From positions 1 to 64,000 of the forward strand of contig JBKHDI010000004.1 of assembly GCA_046541415.1 (NCBI GenBank): a stretch of DNA of 64,000 nt, given 5' to 3'. The notes below the pieces were generated by a model. That model was not told the origin of the DNA, did not search any database, and saw nothing but the letters and a program-made list of their open reading frames with translations. Source of the DNA: CAZOVB01 sp046541415. GTDB lineage: Bacteria > Planctomycetota > Phycisphaerae > SM23-33. This document shows, in pieces, positions 41,297 through 50,325 of this stretch. The translations under genes and the position numbers were made by a program. Position 1 is the first letter of the stretch; each line of letters begins with the position of its first letter.

Positions 41297-42582
41297 GTCA
41301 ACCCCGACGCATCGTCATTACCGGGATGGGCACGGTCAATCCGCTGGCCCACAACGTCGAGCAGACCTGGCAGGCGATCCTGGCCTGCAAGAGCGGGGTG
41401 AGCCGCAACCAGTTGTTCGACGCCTCGACCTTCCCGACGACATTCGCCGCCCAGGTGCTGGATTTCGACCTGGCCAACCACCTGGACAGCGCCGAAAAGC
41501 ACGCCACGGCCGGTCGCCACTGCAAGTTCGCCCTGGCCGCCGCCGCGGAAGCCTGGGCCCAGGCGGGCCTGGTCGACTCCAGCGAAATCGACCGCGAGAA
41601 TATCGGCATTTATCTCGGCTCGGGCGAGGGCAGTCTGGACTTCGAGAACTTCACCTCCCTGCTGGTCGACGCGTGGGATGACCGCGAAATCGACATGCAG
41701 AAGTGGACGGAGTTGGCCTTTTCGCGGATGGACGTCTTCCGCGAGGCTGAGCAGGAATCCAACATGGTCGTCAGCCACCTGGCCGCGGAGTTCGGCCTGC
41801 GGGGCCCGGCCTTTAACGTCCTGACCGCCTGTGCCGCCTCGACCCAGGCGATCGGCGAGGCTTACCAGCAGCTGCGCCACGGCGATATCGACATGGTCGT
41901 GACCGGCGGGGCCCACAGCATGATTCACCCGTACGGGGTGACGGGCTTTAACCGCCTGACTGCCCTGAGCACCCGCAACGACGAGATCGAAAGCTCCTCC
42001 CGCCCCTTCGACCGGACGCGGGACGGCTTTGTCCTCGGCGAAGGGGCGAGCATCCTGGTCATGGAAACGCTCGAAAGCGCCCAGGCCCGCGGGGCGACCG
42101 TCCTGGCCGAGGTCATCGGCTACGGGGCCTCCGCCGATGCCTTCCGCATTACCGACCAGGACCCCGAAGGGGCAGGGGCGGGCGCCTCGATGACCGCCGC
42201 CCTGGAAGAGGCGGGCCTCGGCTGCGAGCAGATCGATTACATCTCCGCCCACGGCACGGGCACGCAGCAGAACGACGAGGTCGAGACCAAGGCCATCCAC
42301 CGCGTCTTCGGCGACCTGGCTACGAAGGTGCCCGTATCGTCTGCCAAGAGCATGCTGGGCCACCTGATCGCCGCGGCCGGGGCGACCGAGCTGATCACCT
42401 GCATCCTGGCGATGCGCGACCAGATCCTGCCTGCCACGATCAACTACCACCAGCCCGACCCGGTCTGCGACCTGGACTACATCCCCAACGAGCCCCGCAA
42501 GGCCAAAGTCGAGATCTGCATGAGCAACTCGATGGGTTTCGGCGGCCAGAACAACACGCTGATCCTGAAAAAACCGGCCTGA
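41293..42582 (+). CDS. Beta-ketoacyl-ACP synthase (active partner)
   Basis: A 429-residue ketosynthase with all three catalytic residues: Cys about 180 in NVLTACAASTQAIGEA, His in ISAHGTGTQQND and His in SMLGHLIAAAGATE. The start ATG overlaps the stop of the CLF-like gene as ATGA. The pattern GFGGQNNTLIL at the end is typical of FabF/KS-alpha. Together with the previous protein it probably forms a KS-CLF dimer that elongates ACP-bound chains; the housekeeping FabF must then be elsewhere, or this is it with an unusual partner. Confidence 0.93.
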   Translation: MSQPRRIVITGMGTVNPLAHNVEQTWQAILACKSGVSRNQLFDASTFPTTFAAQVLDFDLANHLDSAEKHATAGRHCKFALAAAAEAWAQAGLVDSSEIDRENIGIYLGSGEGSLDFENFTSLLVDAWDDREIDMQKWTELAFSRMDVFREAEQESNMVVSHLAAEFGLRGPAFNVLTACAASTQAIGEAYQQLRHGDIDMVVTGGAHSMIHPYGVTGFNRLTALSTRNDEIESSSRPFDRTRDGFVLGEGASILVMETLESAQARGATVLAEVIGYGASADAFRITDQDPEGAGAGASMTAALEEAGLGCEQIDYISAHGTGTQQNDEVETKAIHRVFGDLATKVPVSSAKSMLGHLIAAAGATELITCILAMRDQILPATINYHQPDPVCDLDYIPNEPRKAKVEICMSNSMGFGGQNNTLILKKPA

Positions 42583-42713
42583 TCGGCAATCTCAGCCTGC
42601 CAAAACCTCAAGAACCCGCCCGGGGTCTTCCGATAGATCTACCGGATTGCCTCAACGGAATTTCTCCACTAGGATAGGTCCGCCTTGCAAGCGACCTCCA
42701 GACAGGGAAACGG

Positions 42714-43775
42714 ATGATTCTGGCACAGAGTTGGTATAGTGATCTGGGATTGTGGATCGGCAGGAACTGGGCCTTCATGGCCATCGCCCTGACCTGCTTC
42801 TCCCTGCTGCTGTTCGTCTGCCTTCTTCTGGCCAAGTACATCCGCATCTGCCTGAATATCTTCGTCGACACGCCGCCACCGCTGTCGATGGGCCCGGCCG
42901 ACTTCAAGCCGATCTACGGCGAGGAGGTCCGTCTGCGGAGCTTCGACGGGGTCAGCCTGCGGGGAATGTGGCTTCGTAACGCCAACCGCGCCGCCTACCA
43001 GGGCACGGTCGTCTTCTGCCACGAGTTCGGCTCGGACATGTACAGCTGTGTCCGCTACTCCCGCCCGCTGATCGATGCCGGCTACGACGTATTCACCTTC
43101 GACTATCGCGCCCACGGACAATCGAGCAAGGGCAGGAACTACCACCCGCTGCAGTGGCCCAGCGACCGCGAGATGGAAGACACCCTCGGGGCCTGCGCGT
43201 ACGTCGAGTCGGTGCTTGCCTCGGAAGGAAAGCCCACTGATATCGGCGTCTTCGGGATCAGCCGGGGCGCCGGGGCAGCCATCCTCGCCGCCGCCAGCGA
43301 TCTGAACATCAAGGCCATCGTCACCGACGGGGCCTTCTCCACCGAGCGGACGCTGATGGCCTTGATGAAACGCTGGGCGAGCATCTTTGCCCGCGTCCGC
43401 CTGGTCTACCGCAACCACCCGGATTCGTTCTGGCGGTTCCTGGTCTGGCTGCTGATGCGCTTCGCCCAGCCCAAGCTGCGTCGGCGCTTCCCGTCGGTCC
43501 AGAAGGCCCTGGCGGAGATGCAGCCGCGCCCGATCTTCTTCATCCACGGCCAGAAGGACAGCTACATCCGCGTCGACCAGACGCAGATCCTCTACGACGA
43601 GGCCCCGGCCCCGAAGTATCTCTGGGTGGTCCCCGACGCCAAGCACAACCAGTCGGTCATCCTCCGCCCGGATGAATATGCCGCGCGGACCATTGCCTTC
43701 TTCGGCCGCCACCTGGCAGGACAGGCGGTCAGCGAAGTCGACATCACCGACCCGCGCGAAATCGAAGTCGCCTGA
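42714..43775 (+). CDS. Membrane-anchored alpha/beta hydrolase
   Basis: A 353-residue alpha/beta-hydrolase with an N-terminal transmembrane helix (about 19-42, AFMAIALTCFSLLLFVCLLL). The hydrolase core starts at about residue 70: GTVVFCHEFGSDMYSC (oxyanion region), the nucleophile elbow FGISRGAGAA with Ser in GISRG, and IFFIHGQKDSYIRVDQ, where the Asp of the triad probably lies; PDAKHNQSV carries the His. It could be a thioesterase or lipase acting on the products of the neighbouring cluster; that is context inference. It is 131 bases behind KS2. Confidence 0.82.
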   Translation: MILAQSWYSDLGLWIGRNWAFMAIALTCFSLLLFVCLLLAKYIRICLNIFVDTPPPLSMGPADFKPIYGEEVRLRSFDGVSLRGMWLRNANRAAYQGTVVFCHEFGSDMYSCVRYSRPLIDAGYDVFTFDYRAHGQSSKGRNYHPLQWPSDREMEDTLGACAYVESVLASEGKPTDIGVFGISRGAGAAILAAASDLNIKAIVTDGAFSTERTLMALMKRWASIFARVRLVYRNHPDSFWRFLVWLLMRFAQPKLRRRFPSVQKALAEMQPRPIFFIHGQKDSYIRVDQTQILYDEAPAPKYLWVVPDAKHNQSVILRPDEYAARTIAFFGRHLAGQAVSEVDITDPREIEVA

Positions 43776-43833
43776 GTCGCCGGGGCTACCGGGCTCGCAT
43801 AGCCCCGCCCAGACCTTTATACTTGCCATTGCC

Positions 43834-45483
43834 ATGTCATGGTTGACCACATCCTTGCGACCGATTGCCTGGACGGCCGGCCGGCACGCACGCCGCCAGG
43901 CCGCCCGCTTCCTCCGCGCGCTGGACGACCCCCGCGCCGTCCAGGACCGCTTCCTGGCTGAGCTGCTGGAGAAGCTCTCGACCAGCGACTTCGCCCGCGA
44001 CCACGGGCTTAGCAAGGTCCGGACCTACGACGAGTTGAGACGCGCCCTGCCGGTCTGCGACTACGAGACCTACCGCTCGTACATCGACCGCCTGCTGGCC
44101 GGCGAAAAGCAGGCCCTGCTGGGCGAGCAGATGGATGCGCTGATGTTCTCGATGACCTCCGGTACGACGGGCCGGTCCAAGTTCATCCCGGTTACGCGCC
44201 GATTCCTTTCCGATGTGCGGCGGGGATGGAACATTTTCGGCATCCGGACACTGAGCGACCACCCCGCCGGCTGGCTGCGGAAAATCCTGCAGATCTCCTC
44301 GCCCATGCGCGAGGCCGACAGCCCTACGGGCCTTCCCTGCGGTGCGATTTCCGGCCTGCTGGCCCAGACGCAGAAACGCATCGTCCGCTGGATGTACGTC
44401 TCTCCGCAGTTCTCGGCCGGCTCCGACGCGACCGACCGTTACTACAGCTTGCTGCGACATTCGATCGACCGGGACGTGGGGCTGATCACCACGGCCAATC
44501 CGTCCAGCACGATCAAGCTCATCCAGACCGGCCAGGACCACACCGAGCGGCTGATTCGCGACATCCGGGACGGGACGTGCACCACGCCCGGCGGCAGCGA
44601 CCCGGTCGCCGGCGGCGGCAGGCGGTTTGCGCCCAACCCGGCCCTGGCAGGGCGGATCGAGGAAGGTATCGCCCGCGACGGGGTGCTCCTGCCGCGACAC
44701 TTCTGGTCGATCGCCTTTCTGACCAACTGGGCCGGTGGGACCCTCCAGTTGTACCTGCCGCGCCTGCGCGAGCTGTTCGACAACGCCCCGATCCGCGACA
44801 TCGGCCTGCTGGCCAGCGAGGGGCGGTTCACGATCCCGCTGGCCGATAACACCCCGGCCGGGCCCGCAGAGATCCTGGGAAACTTCCTGGAATTCATCCC
44901 CGCCGACCAGCGCGAAAACGAAAACCCGCCGACCCTCCGCGTCCACGAGTTGCAATTGGGGCAGGAGTACTTCCTGGTCTTCTCGAACTGGACCTGCCTG
45001 CTGCGCTACAACCTGGACGACCGCGTGCGGGTGGTGGGCTTCCACGGCCAGACGCCCGTGCTGGAGTTTCTCTGCCGCGGACTGCGGACCAGTTCGATCA
45101 CCGGCGAGAAAATCACGGAGAACCAGGTGGTCCGTGCATTCGCCGCCGCAACGGGGGACAACCAGCCCGGCAGCGAGCTGTTTTGCCTGCAAGGCCGCTT
45201 CTCGGACCGGCCTAACTATATACTGACAGTAGAGGACCGCAGCGAACCCGAGGCCCGGGCGATTGCCGATAAGCTCGATACGCAGTTGGCGAAGCTGAAC
45301 ATCGAGTACGCCTCGAAACGTTCCAGCGGCCGGCTGGGGCCGATCGAAGTCGAGATCGCCCCGGCAGGGTTCTTCGCCGCCCAGGAGCGCCGGCAGATCC
45401 AGCGCCGCCGCGGACGAAGCGAACAGTACAAGCACCAGTACCTTATCTGTCAGATACGGCAGCAGGCCGGAACACGACCATGA
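43834..45483 (+). CDS. GH3-family adenylating enzyme (auxin-responsive GH3 type)
   Basis: A 549-residue protein of the GH3/JAR1 family, known in plants for ATP-dependent coupling of acids to amino acids and present in some bacteria with unknown role. The adenylation motif MFSMTSGTTGRSKFIPVTRRF is intact, and the C-terminal blocks SNWTCLLRYNLDDRVRV and KITENQVVRAF follow the family pattern. I start at ATG 43834 (MSWLTTSLRPIAWT). The next gene overlaps by ATGA. Placed after the KS cluster and a hydrolase, it might activate the cluster's acid product and form an acyl-amide; this is inference. Confidence 0.85.
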   Translation: MSWLTTSLRPIAWTAGRHARRQAARFLRALDDPRAVQDRFLAELLEKLSTSDFARDHGLSKVRTYDELRRALPVCDYETYRSYIDRLLAGEKQALLGEQMDALMFSMTSGTTGRSKFIPVTRRFLSDVRRGWNIFGIRTLSDHPAGWLRKILQISSPMREADSPTGLPCGAISGLLAQTQKRIVRWMYVSPQFSAGSDATDRYYSLLRHSIDRDVGLITTANPSSTIKLIQTGQDHTERLIRDIRDGTCTTPGGSDPVAGGGRRFAPNPALAGRIEEGIARDGVLLPRHFWSIAFLTNWAGGTLQLYLPRLRELFDNAPIRDIGLLASEGRFTIPLADNTPAGPAEILGNFLEFIPADQRENENPPTLRVHELQLGQEYFLVFSNWTCLLRYNLDDRVRVVGFHGQTPVLEFLCRGLRTSSITGEKITENQVVRAFAAATGDNQPGSELFCLQGRFSDRPNYILTVEDRSEPEARAIADKLDTQLAKLNIEYASKRSSGRLGPIEVEIAPAGFFAAQERRQIQRRRGRSEQYKHQYLICQIRQQAGTRP

Positions 45484-46193
45484 AAACAGCGATATTCACC
45501 ATACCCCTGATTGCGATGGCCCTGGTGCTGTCGTACCTCTCGCTGCTCTGGAGGCCCTGGTCGCTGCTGTTTCTCTGGCCGGCGGTCGTGCTGGTGATCG
45601 TTTCGGCCGCCTACGGGTTCCGGTGGCACGGTGTGTTCGGCAAGCGACTCGACGGGCGCCTGCCCCTGCTGCGCGTGCTGCTGCTGCTGCCGTACCTGGC
45701 CCCGGCCTGGCTGACCTGGCGAATCCGCAAATGGGTCTGGCAGGAGAAGGCATGGACGAAGATCGACGAGGACCTCTATCTCGGGCGGCGACTGTCCAAC
45801 CGCGAAATGCCCGACAAGGTCGACCTGGTGGTGGACCTGACGGCAGAGTTTCGCGAGAGGCCCAACGTCCGGGTCGAGCGCCAGTACCTTTGTCTTCCGA
45901 CGCTGGATGGCACGGCCCCGGAGACCGAGGCATTCATCGACTTGGTCAAGGAGGTGTCCGACTTCGCCGGGCGGGCCTATGTTCACTGCGCCGTCGGGTA
46001 CGGACGGTCGGCCACGGTGGTCGCCGGTGTGATGCTCCGGCGGGGCCTGGTCCAAACCCCGGGCCAGGCGGTTCACCGGCTCCAGACGCTTCGGCCGGGC
46101 GTGGCGATCGGCAGGGGACAGTACCGGCTGCTGGAAAGAACGGTCGACAGGCTCCGGAACGGACGTGGCGATGGGCCCGGGCAGTCGATGTGA
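45480..46193 (+). CDS. Membrane-anchored dual-specificity phosphatase
   Basis: A 237-residue protein. Two transmembrane helices occupy residues 2-48 (IFTIPLIAMALVLSYLSLL and LFLWPAVVLVIVSAAYG). The C-terminal half is a cysteine-based phosphatase: DLVVDLTAEF, LPTLDGTAP and the P-loop YVHCAVGYGRSATVV (HCxxGxxRS). Such small phosphatases act on phosphoproteins, lipid phosphates or nucleotides; the membrane anchor favours a lipid or membrane substrate. It overlaps the GH3 stop by 4 bases and the HNH gene by 29. Confidence 0.85.
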   Translation: MKTAIFTIPLIAMALVLSYLSLLWRPWSLLFLWPAVVLVIVSAAYGFRWHGVFGKRLDGRLPLLRVLLLLPYLAPAWLTWRIRKWVWQEKAWTKIDEDLYLGRRLSNREMPDKVDLVVDLTAEFRERPNVRVERQYLCLPTLDGTAPETEAFIDLVKEVSDFAGRAYVHCAVGYGRSATVVAGVMLRRGLVQTPGQAVHRLQTLRPGVAIGRGQYRLLERTVDRLRNGRGDGPGQSM

Positions 46194-46533
46194 ACTCTGC
46201 GGCAGGAAGGTCCGGGCCCTGGAAAGACACCACCTGATCCCCCGGACCCGCCACGCCAACAAGAAGAACAAGAAGATGTTCGACCGCCAGGAGGTCCACG
46301 AGCGGATCGCCATGTTCTGCAACCCCTGCCACAAGACCGTCCACGCCACGCTGAGCGAGAAGGAACTCGAACAGGGGTACAACGATGTCGAATCGCTGCG
46401 CCAGCACCCGGATATCGCGCGTTTTGTCAAGTGGGTTCGCAAACAGCCTTCCGGGACGAACATCCGCGTCCGGACCAGCCAGGGCAAGCGGGACCGCACG
46501 CCCCCGCGCGATCGCCGAGGACGCAGACGATAG
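46165..46533 (+). CDS. HNH-type small nuclease-like protein
   Basis: A 122-residue protein with the HNH/zinc pattern CELCGRKVRALERHHLIPRT followed by MFCNPCHKTVH; cysteine pairs C-x2-C and C-x2-C and the HHL/HKT histidines are in place. The last 30 residues are very basic (RTSQGKRDRTPPRDRRGRRR), suiting nucleic acid binding. The start overlaps the phosphatase by 29 bases and RtcB follows 22 bases later, so it is expressed with both. Whether it cleaves DNA or RNA is unknown. Confidence 0.7.
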   Translation: MAMGPGSRCELCGRKVRALERHHLIPRTRHANKKNKKMFDRQEVHERIAMFCNPCHKTVHATLSEKELEQGYNDVESLRQHPDIARFVKWVRKQPSGTNIRVRTSQGKRDRTPPRDRRGRRR

Positions 46534-46555
46534 AACACACCGAGAGAGACCAGCG

Positions 46556-47953
46556 ATGAAAAAACGCGAATTGCGAAACCTTGGCCTGTCCGATCCGGAC
46601 CAGTTCCAGGCGGCCTTCGATGCGATCTCCACCGCCAGCCGGGCCGGAATCGACAAGCAATCCATCCGCCGGCAGCTCCAGCAGGTCGCCGCCGAACCGG
46701 AGGAACACCTGGACGATCCGTTCTTCGCGCCGCTGGCTGCGAGGCTGATCGAAAACCCCGTCGCCCCGGACCAGACGCATACCCCGCGATCCGAGCCGGC
46801 CCGCTGGACCCGCTTCGGGCGCGACCTCGATGCCAACAGCGTCGAGCAGATGGCCAACGCCTGCAAGCTCCCGGTGGCCGTGGCCGGGGCGCTGATGCCC
46901 GACGCCCACCTCGGCTACGGCCTGCCGATCGGCGGGGTGCTGGCCTGCGACAATGCGGTCATCCCGTACGCCGTCGGGGTCGACATCGCCTGCCGGATGA
47001 AGATGACAGTCCTGGACCTGCCCACCACCGCTTTGGACGGCCAGACCGACCGCCTGGCCCGCGCGATCGAGCGCGAAACCGCCTTCGGCGTGGGGGCGGA
47101 GTTCAAGAAGCCCCGCAGCCACCCGGTGATGGACGAGGACTGGAGCTTCTCGCCGGTTACCGAGCGGATGAAGCACAAGGCCCGGTCGCAACTGGGCAGC
47201 AGCGGCAGCGGGAATCACTTCGTCGAGTTCGGCCTGCTCAGCGTCGACGATGCGTCGGTGGGCCTGGCCAGGGGCGAGTACCTGGCCCTGCTCTCGCACA
47301 GCGGCTCGCGCGGGCCGGGCAACGAGGTGGCCAAGCACTACTCCAAGCTCGCCTCGCAGCAGCGGTCCGAGATGCCCAAGGAACTCAGCCACCTGGCCTG
47401 GTTGGACATGGACAGCGATGCCGGGCGCGAGTACTGGCAGGCGATGCAGCTGATGGGACGTTTCGCCTCGGCCAACCACGAACTGATCCACCACCACATC
47501 GCCAGGCACCTGGGCGCCGAGGTCCTGCTGGACATCGAGAACCATCACAACTTCGCCTGGATCGAGACCCACGACGGGCGCGACGTGGTGGTCCATCGCA
47601 AGGGCGCAACCCCGGCCGGGCGGGGGACGCTGGGGATCATCCCCGGTTCGATGGCCTCGCCGGGCTTCGTGGTCCGCGGCAAGGGCAACGCCGCCTCGCT
47701 GCAGTCGGCCTCGCATGGGGCAGGGCGGGTGATGAGCCGCAGGCAAGCCAGGAAGAACTGCACCTGGTCTGCCGCCCGAAAGCTGCTGGCCGAGCGGAAC
47801 GTCGAGCTGCTTTCGGCTGGTCTGGACGAGGTGCCGATGGTCTACAAGGACATCCACGAAGTCATGGCCGCCCAGAAAGACCTGGTCCAGGTCCTGGCCC
47901 GTTTCGACCCGCGGCTGGTCAAGATGGCTCCGGGGGGCCCGGCGGAGGATTAA
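46556..47953 (+). CDS. rtcB: RtcB-family RNA ligase
   Basis: A 465-residue RtcB homologue. RtcB joins 2',3'-cyclic phosphate or 3'-phosphate RNA ends to 5'-OH ends with GTP and Mn2+. The metal and guanylation sites are preserved: GVDIACRMKM, GSGNHFVEF, LLSHSGSRGPGNEVAKHY, IENHHNFAW, VHRKGATPAGRG, IPGSMASPGF and SASHGAGRVMSR with the guanylated His in SHGAGR. I chose ATG 46556, 22 bases after the HNH gene. It converges on the GH42 gene, sharing 4 bases. Confidence 0.9.
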   Translation: MKKRELRNLGLSDPDQFQAAFDAISTASRAGIDKQSIRRQLQQVAAEPEEHLDDPFFAPLAARLIENPVAPDQTHTPRSEPARWTRFGRDLDANSVEQMANACKLPVAVAGALMPDAHLGYGLPIGGVLACDNAVIPYAVGVDIACRMKMTVLDLPTTALDGQTDRLARAIERETAFGVGAEFKKPRSHPVMDEDWSFSPVTERMKHKARSQLGSSGSGNHFVEFGLLSVDDASVGLARGEYLALLSHSGSRGPGNEVAKHYSKLASQQRSEMPKELSHLAWLDMDSDAGREYWQAMQLMGRFASANHELIHHHIARHLGAEVLLDIENHHNFAWIETHDGRDVVVHRKGATPAGRGTLGIIPGSMASPGFVVRGKGNAASLQSASHGAGRVMSRRQARKNCTWSAARKLLAERNVELLSAGLDEVPMVYKDIHEVMAAQKDLVQVLARFDPRLVKMAPGGPAED

Positions 47954-50049
47954 CCGGCCGCGCTGTGCCCTGTCTTGCAGGCGGCGATGATCCAGTCGAA
48001 CCGCTGCAGATGGACCACCTCGTCCTCGCGGGCCGATGCGGCGTCCATGCCGTCGCCGCAGGCCAGAATCTCCGAGAGGCCTTCTACGCGCAGCTGCGTC
48101 GGCTCGCCGTGGTTGGCGCAGAAGACAAGGCGTCCGCCGTCGGGTTCATCGAGGTAGCGGAAGCTCAACTGGTCGCCGGGGGTCTCAAACGCGAGCGGCG
48201 GCTGGACGTCGGCCAGACCGGCCAGGTCGCCGGCCAGGCGGAGCATGCTCTGTCGCTCGGGGCGCAGCGGATTGTCGCTGGCCTGGGCAGCCAGTGTCAG
48301 CGACGGCGCGAAGCCCAGGAGGATCGCCTGGCCTCGACCGCAACGGTTGGCAGCGGCCATGACCTCGCCCTGGTCGTTATGGGCCAGCACGTCGGCGCCG
48401 TTGAGTCGCAGCGACTGGAAGACCCTGTGGGCGACCAGGCGGTGCGTGCGGCTGGCCACCCCGGCCGAGATGTGCATCTGCTCCTGCTGCCAGTAGAGGT
48501 CCTCGGCGGCGCCGAAGAGCTGGTTCAGCCCGGCCCCCGGCTGGTTGCGGTAGACCCAGCCGTTGGCGTCGACGTAAGCGCAGCGGGCCTCGCAGATGAC
48601 CGTTCCGCCGGATTCGGCGAAGGCCCGCAGGCGATCGGCGACGACGGCGTCCATCTGGAAGCAGAGGGGCAGATAGAGCAGGCGGTAGTCGGAGAGGTCT
48701 TCCTCGACCAGCCAGCTGGCGTTGAAGTACTGGATGGGGATTCCCAGGCGGCCGAACAGCTGGCTGGTCCCGGTGATCGCGTCGGTCTGCAGCAGGCGGT
48801 AGCCGGCGTCGCGGGACAGCAGCAGCGAGTCTTCCGGGTAGAACACCGCCACCCGGGGTTGGGTGGGCGTCGCGGGGCGGAGCCGGTCTGCCAGCTGCTG
48901 CGAGACGCTGGAGATCTTGCGGATTCCGGCTGCGTAGGGCAGCTCCGACCCGTCGGGCCGCAGGGCCGACTGCGAGCCGGTGAACTTGTGCGGCTGTTCG
49001 TGGCGGGGGGGTTTGTGGCGGAAGTAGAGGATCGCATCGCTTCCCGCGGCGAGCATTTCGGCCAGGCAGGCCTGGACCTGCCTGCGGTCCGGTCGGTTGC
49101 GGTTGTACGTGCCGTACTGCCCCACGCCGGTCTCGCTGATCCAGAGGGGCTTGGCCAGGGTCCGCGCGATGGAGGCAGCCACGTCGAGATGCACCGTGGT
49201 GTCGTCCTGGGGACAGCTGCCCATGGTTGGGTAGATATCCTGGGCGACCAGGTCTCCCAGGGCGGCGACGTCCCAGTGGGAGTACTGACACTGGGCGGGC
49301 AGGGAGTGGTTGTTGTGGAAGACCGGCAGGGCGGAGTGTCGCCGCAGGATTCCCACGCCCCATTCGACCAGCTCAGCCAGCGACCAGGCCATGAATCGTC
49401 GGGTCGCCAGGGCCAGCGGCGCCAGGCCCTCGGTCGGCGGGCCGAAGCGGCTGCGATAGGGGAATACATGCCCCCATCCGGCGTAGGAGGTCGACCAGAG
49501 GGCGTTGAGCTGGTCGAGGTCGGACTCGAACTGCTCCTGGAGCCACTGGCGGAATCGCAGGTGGGTCACTGGCGAGTCGGGCAGGTCCACGCCGTAGCGG
49601 ATTTCGTTGCCGAACTGCCAGGCCAGCAGTCCCTCGGTGTTGGCGTAGTGGGAGGCCTGGGCCTCGATAAACGCCTCCATGTGTCGGCGGAAGCGTGGGT
49701 CATCGTGGTTGGCGGCGTGGATGCGGCGGGAGGCGATTTGCCCGGAAACATCAATCGTCCGAAGATCCGGTAATTCTTCGAACATCCAGAAAGGCGGATT
49801 GTTGATCCCGATGCCCATGACCACCGAGAGCCCGGCCTGGATGGCCTTGTCGACGTAGTCGTCCAGCAGGTCGAAATCGTAGCGTCCGGGCTGTGGTTCC
49901 AGGACCTCCCAGCCGGGCCAGACCTCGGCGACGCGGACGGCGTTGAGGCCCATCTCCTTCATTTTCTTGAAGTTAGCCGACAGCTCTGCCGGAGGATTGG
50001 CGTAGTGGTAGTACGTCGTTCCGTGAACAAACGGACTGGAAGCAGCCAT
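47950..50049 (-). CDS. Glycoside hydrolase family 42 beta-galactosidase
   Basis: A 699-residue GH42 enzyme. The TIM barrel begins with FVHGTTYYHYANPPAELSANF, and LLAWQFGNEI gives the acid/base Glu at about 149, while LWISETGVGQYG gives the nucleophile Glu at about 306. The C-terminal half holds a trimerisation-type domain and a small beta-sandwich. No signal peptide is visible. I chose the ATG at 50049, preceded by GGGAGAC; a longer upstream frame lacks any similarity. Together with the GH35 enzyme it points to growth on beta-galactosides. Confidence 0.92.
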   Translation of the reverse strand: MAASSPFVHGTTYYHYANPPAELSANFKKMKEMGLNAVRVAEVWPGWEVLEPQPGRYDFDLLDDYVDKAIQAGLSVVMGIGINNPPFWMFEELPDLRTIDVSGQIASRRIHAANHDDPRFRRHMEAFIEAQASHYANTEGLLAWQFGNEIRYGVDLPDSPVTHLRFRQWLQEQFESDLDQLNALWSTSYAGWGHVFPYRSRFGPPTEGLAPLALATRRFMAWSLAELVEWGVGILRRHSALPVFHNNHSLPAQCQYSHWDVAALGDLVAQDIYPTMGSCPQDDTTVHLDVAASIARTLAKPLWISETGVGQYGTYNRNRPDRRQVQACLAEMLAAGSDAILYFRHKPPRHEQPHKFTGSQSALRPDGSELPYAAGIRKISSVSQQLADRLRPATPTQPRVAVFYPEDSLLLSRDAGYRLLQTDAITGTSQLFGRLGIPIQYFNASWLVEEDLSDYRLLYLPLCFQMDAVVADRLRAFAESGGTVICEARCAYVDANGWVYRNQPGAGLNQLFGAAEDLYWQQEQMHISAGVASRTHRLVAHRVFQSLRLNGADVLAHNDQGEVMAAANRCGRGQAILLGFAPSLTLAAQASDNPLRPERQSMLRLAGDLAGLADVQPPLAFETPGDQLSFRYLDEPDGGRLVFCANHGEPTQLRVEGLSEILACGDGMDAASAREDEVVHLQRFDWIIAACKTGHSAAG

Positions 50050-50325
50050 TTCGGTCTCCCGCAGAAGCTTGTGACGCCGAGGGGTATATCTGATTGCGAA
50101 TCCAATGTAACTGACCCCCGCGGGGCTGGCAAGAGTGCGCTGGGCGGGCAGAAGGGTGATTTCCCCTGCGAATCCGAGCAGAAAAGTTGGGATACCGTAG
50201 ATATTTATCCAGATTGGGCTTGATAAAACGCCAAAAGCCCGTAAGCTATGATTGTCTGGCAGGGACATGCTTCCTTATTGCCTGCCTGGCGTGTGCAATC
50301 TTTCTGCTGCACCCGTTACGAGAAC
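50050..50325. other. Intergenic region between GH42 and the twin-hairpin candidate
   Basis: First 276 bases of a 434-base gap between gh42 (minus) and folK (plus). It holds the gh42 leader and, on the plus strand, TATGAT at 50247-50252 as a possible -10 for the small RNA (a TTGATA at 50220-50225 would be 21 bases upstream, rather far). Nothing coding is seen. Confidence 0.4.
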
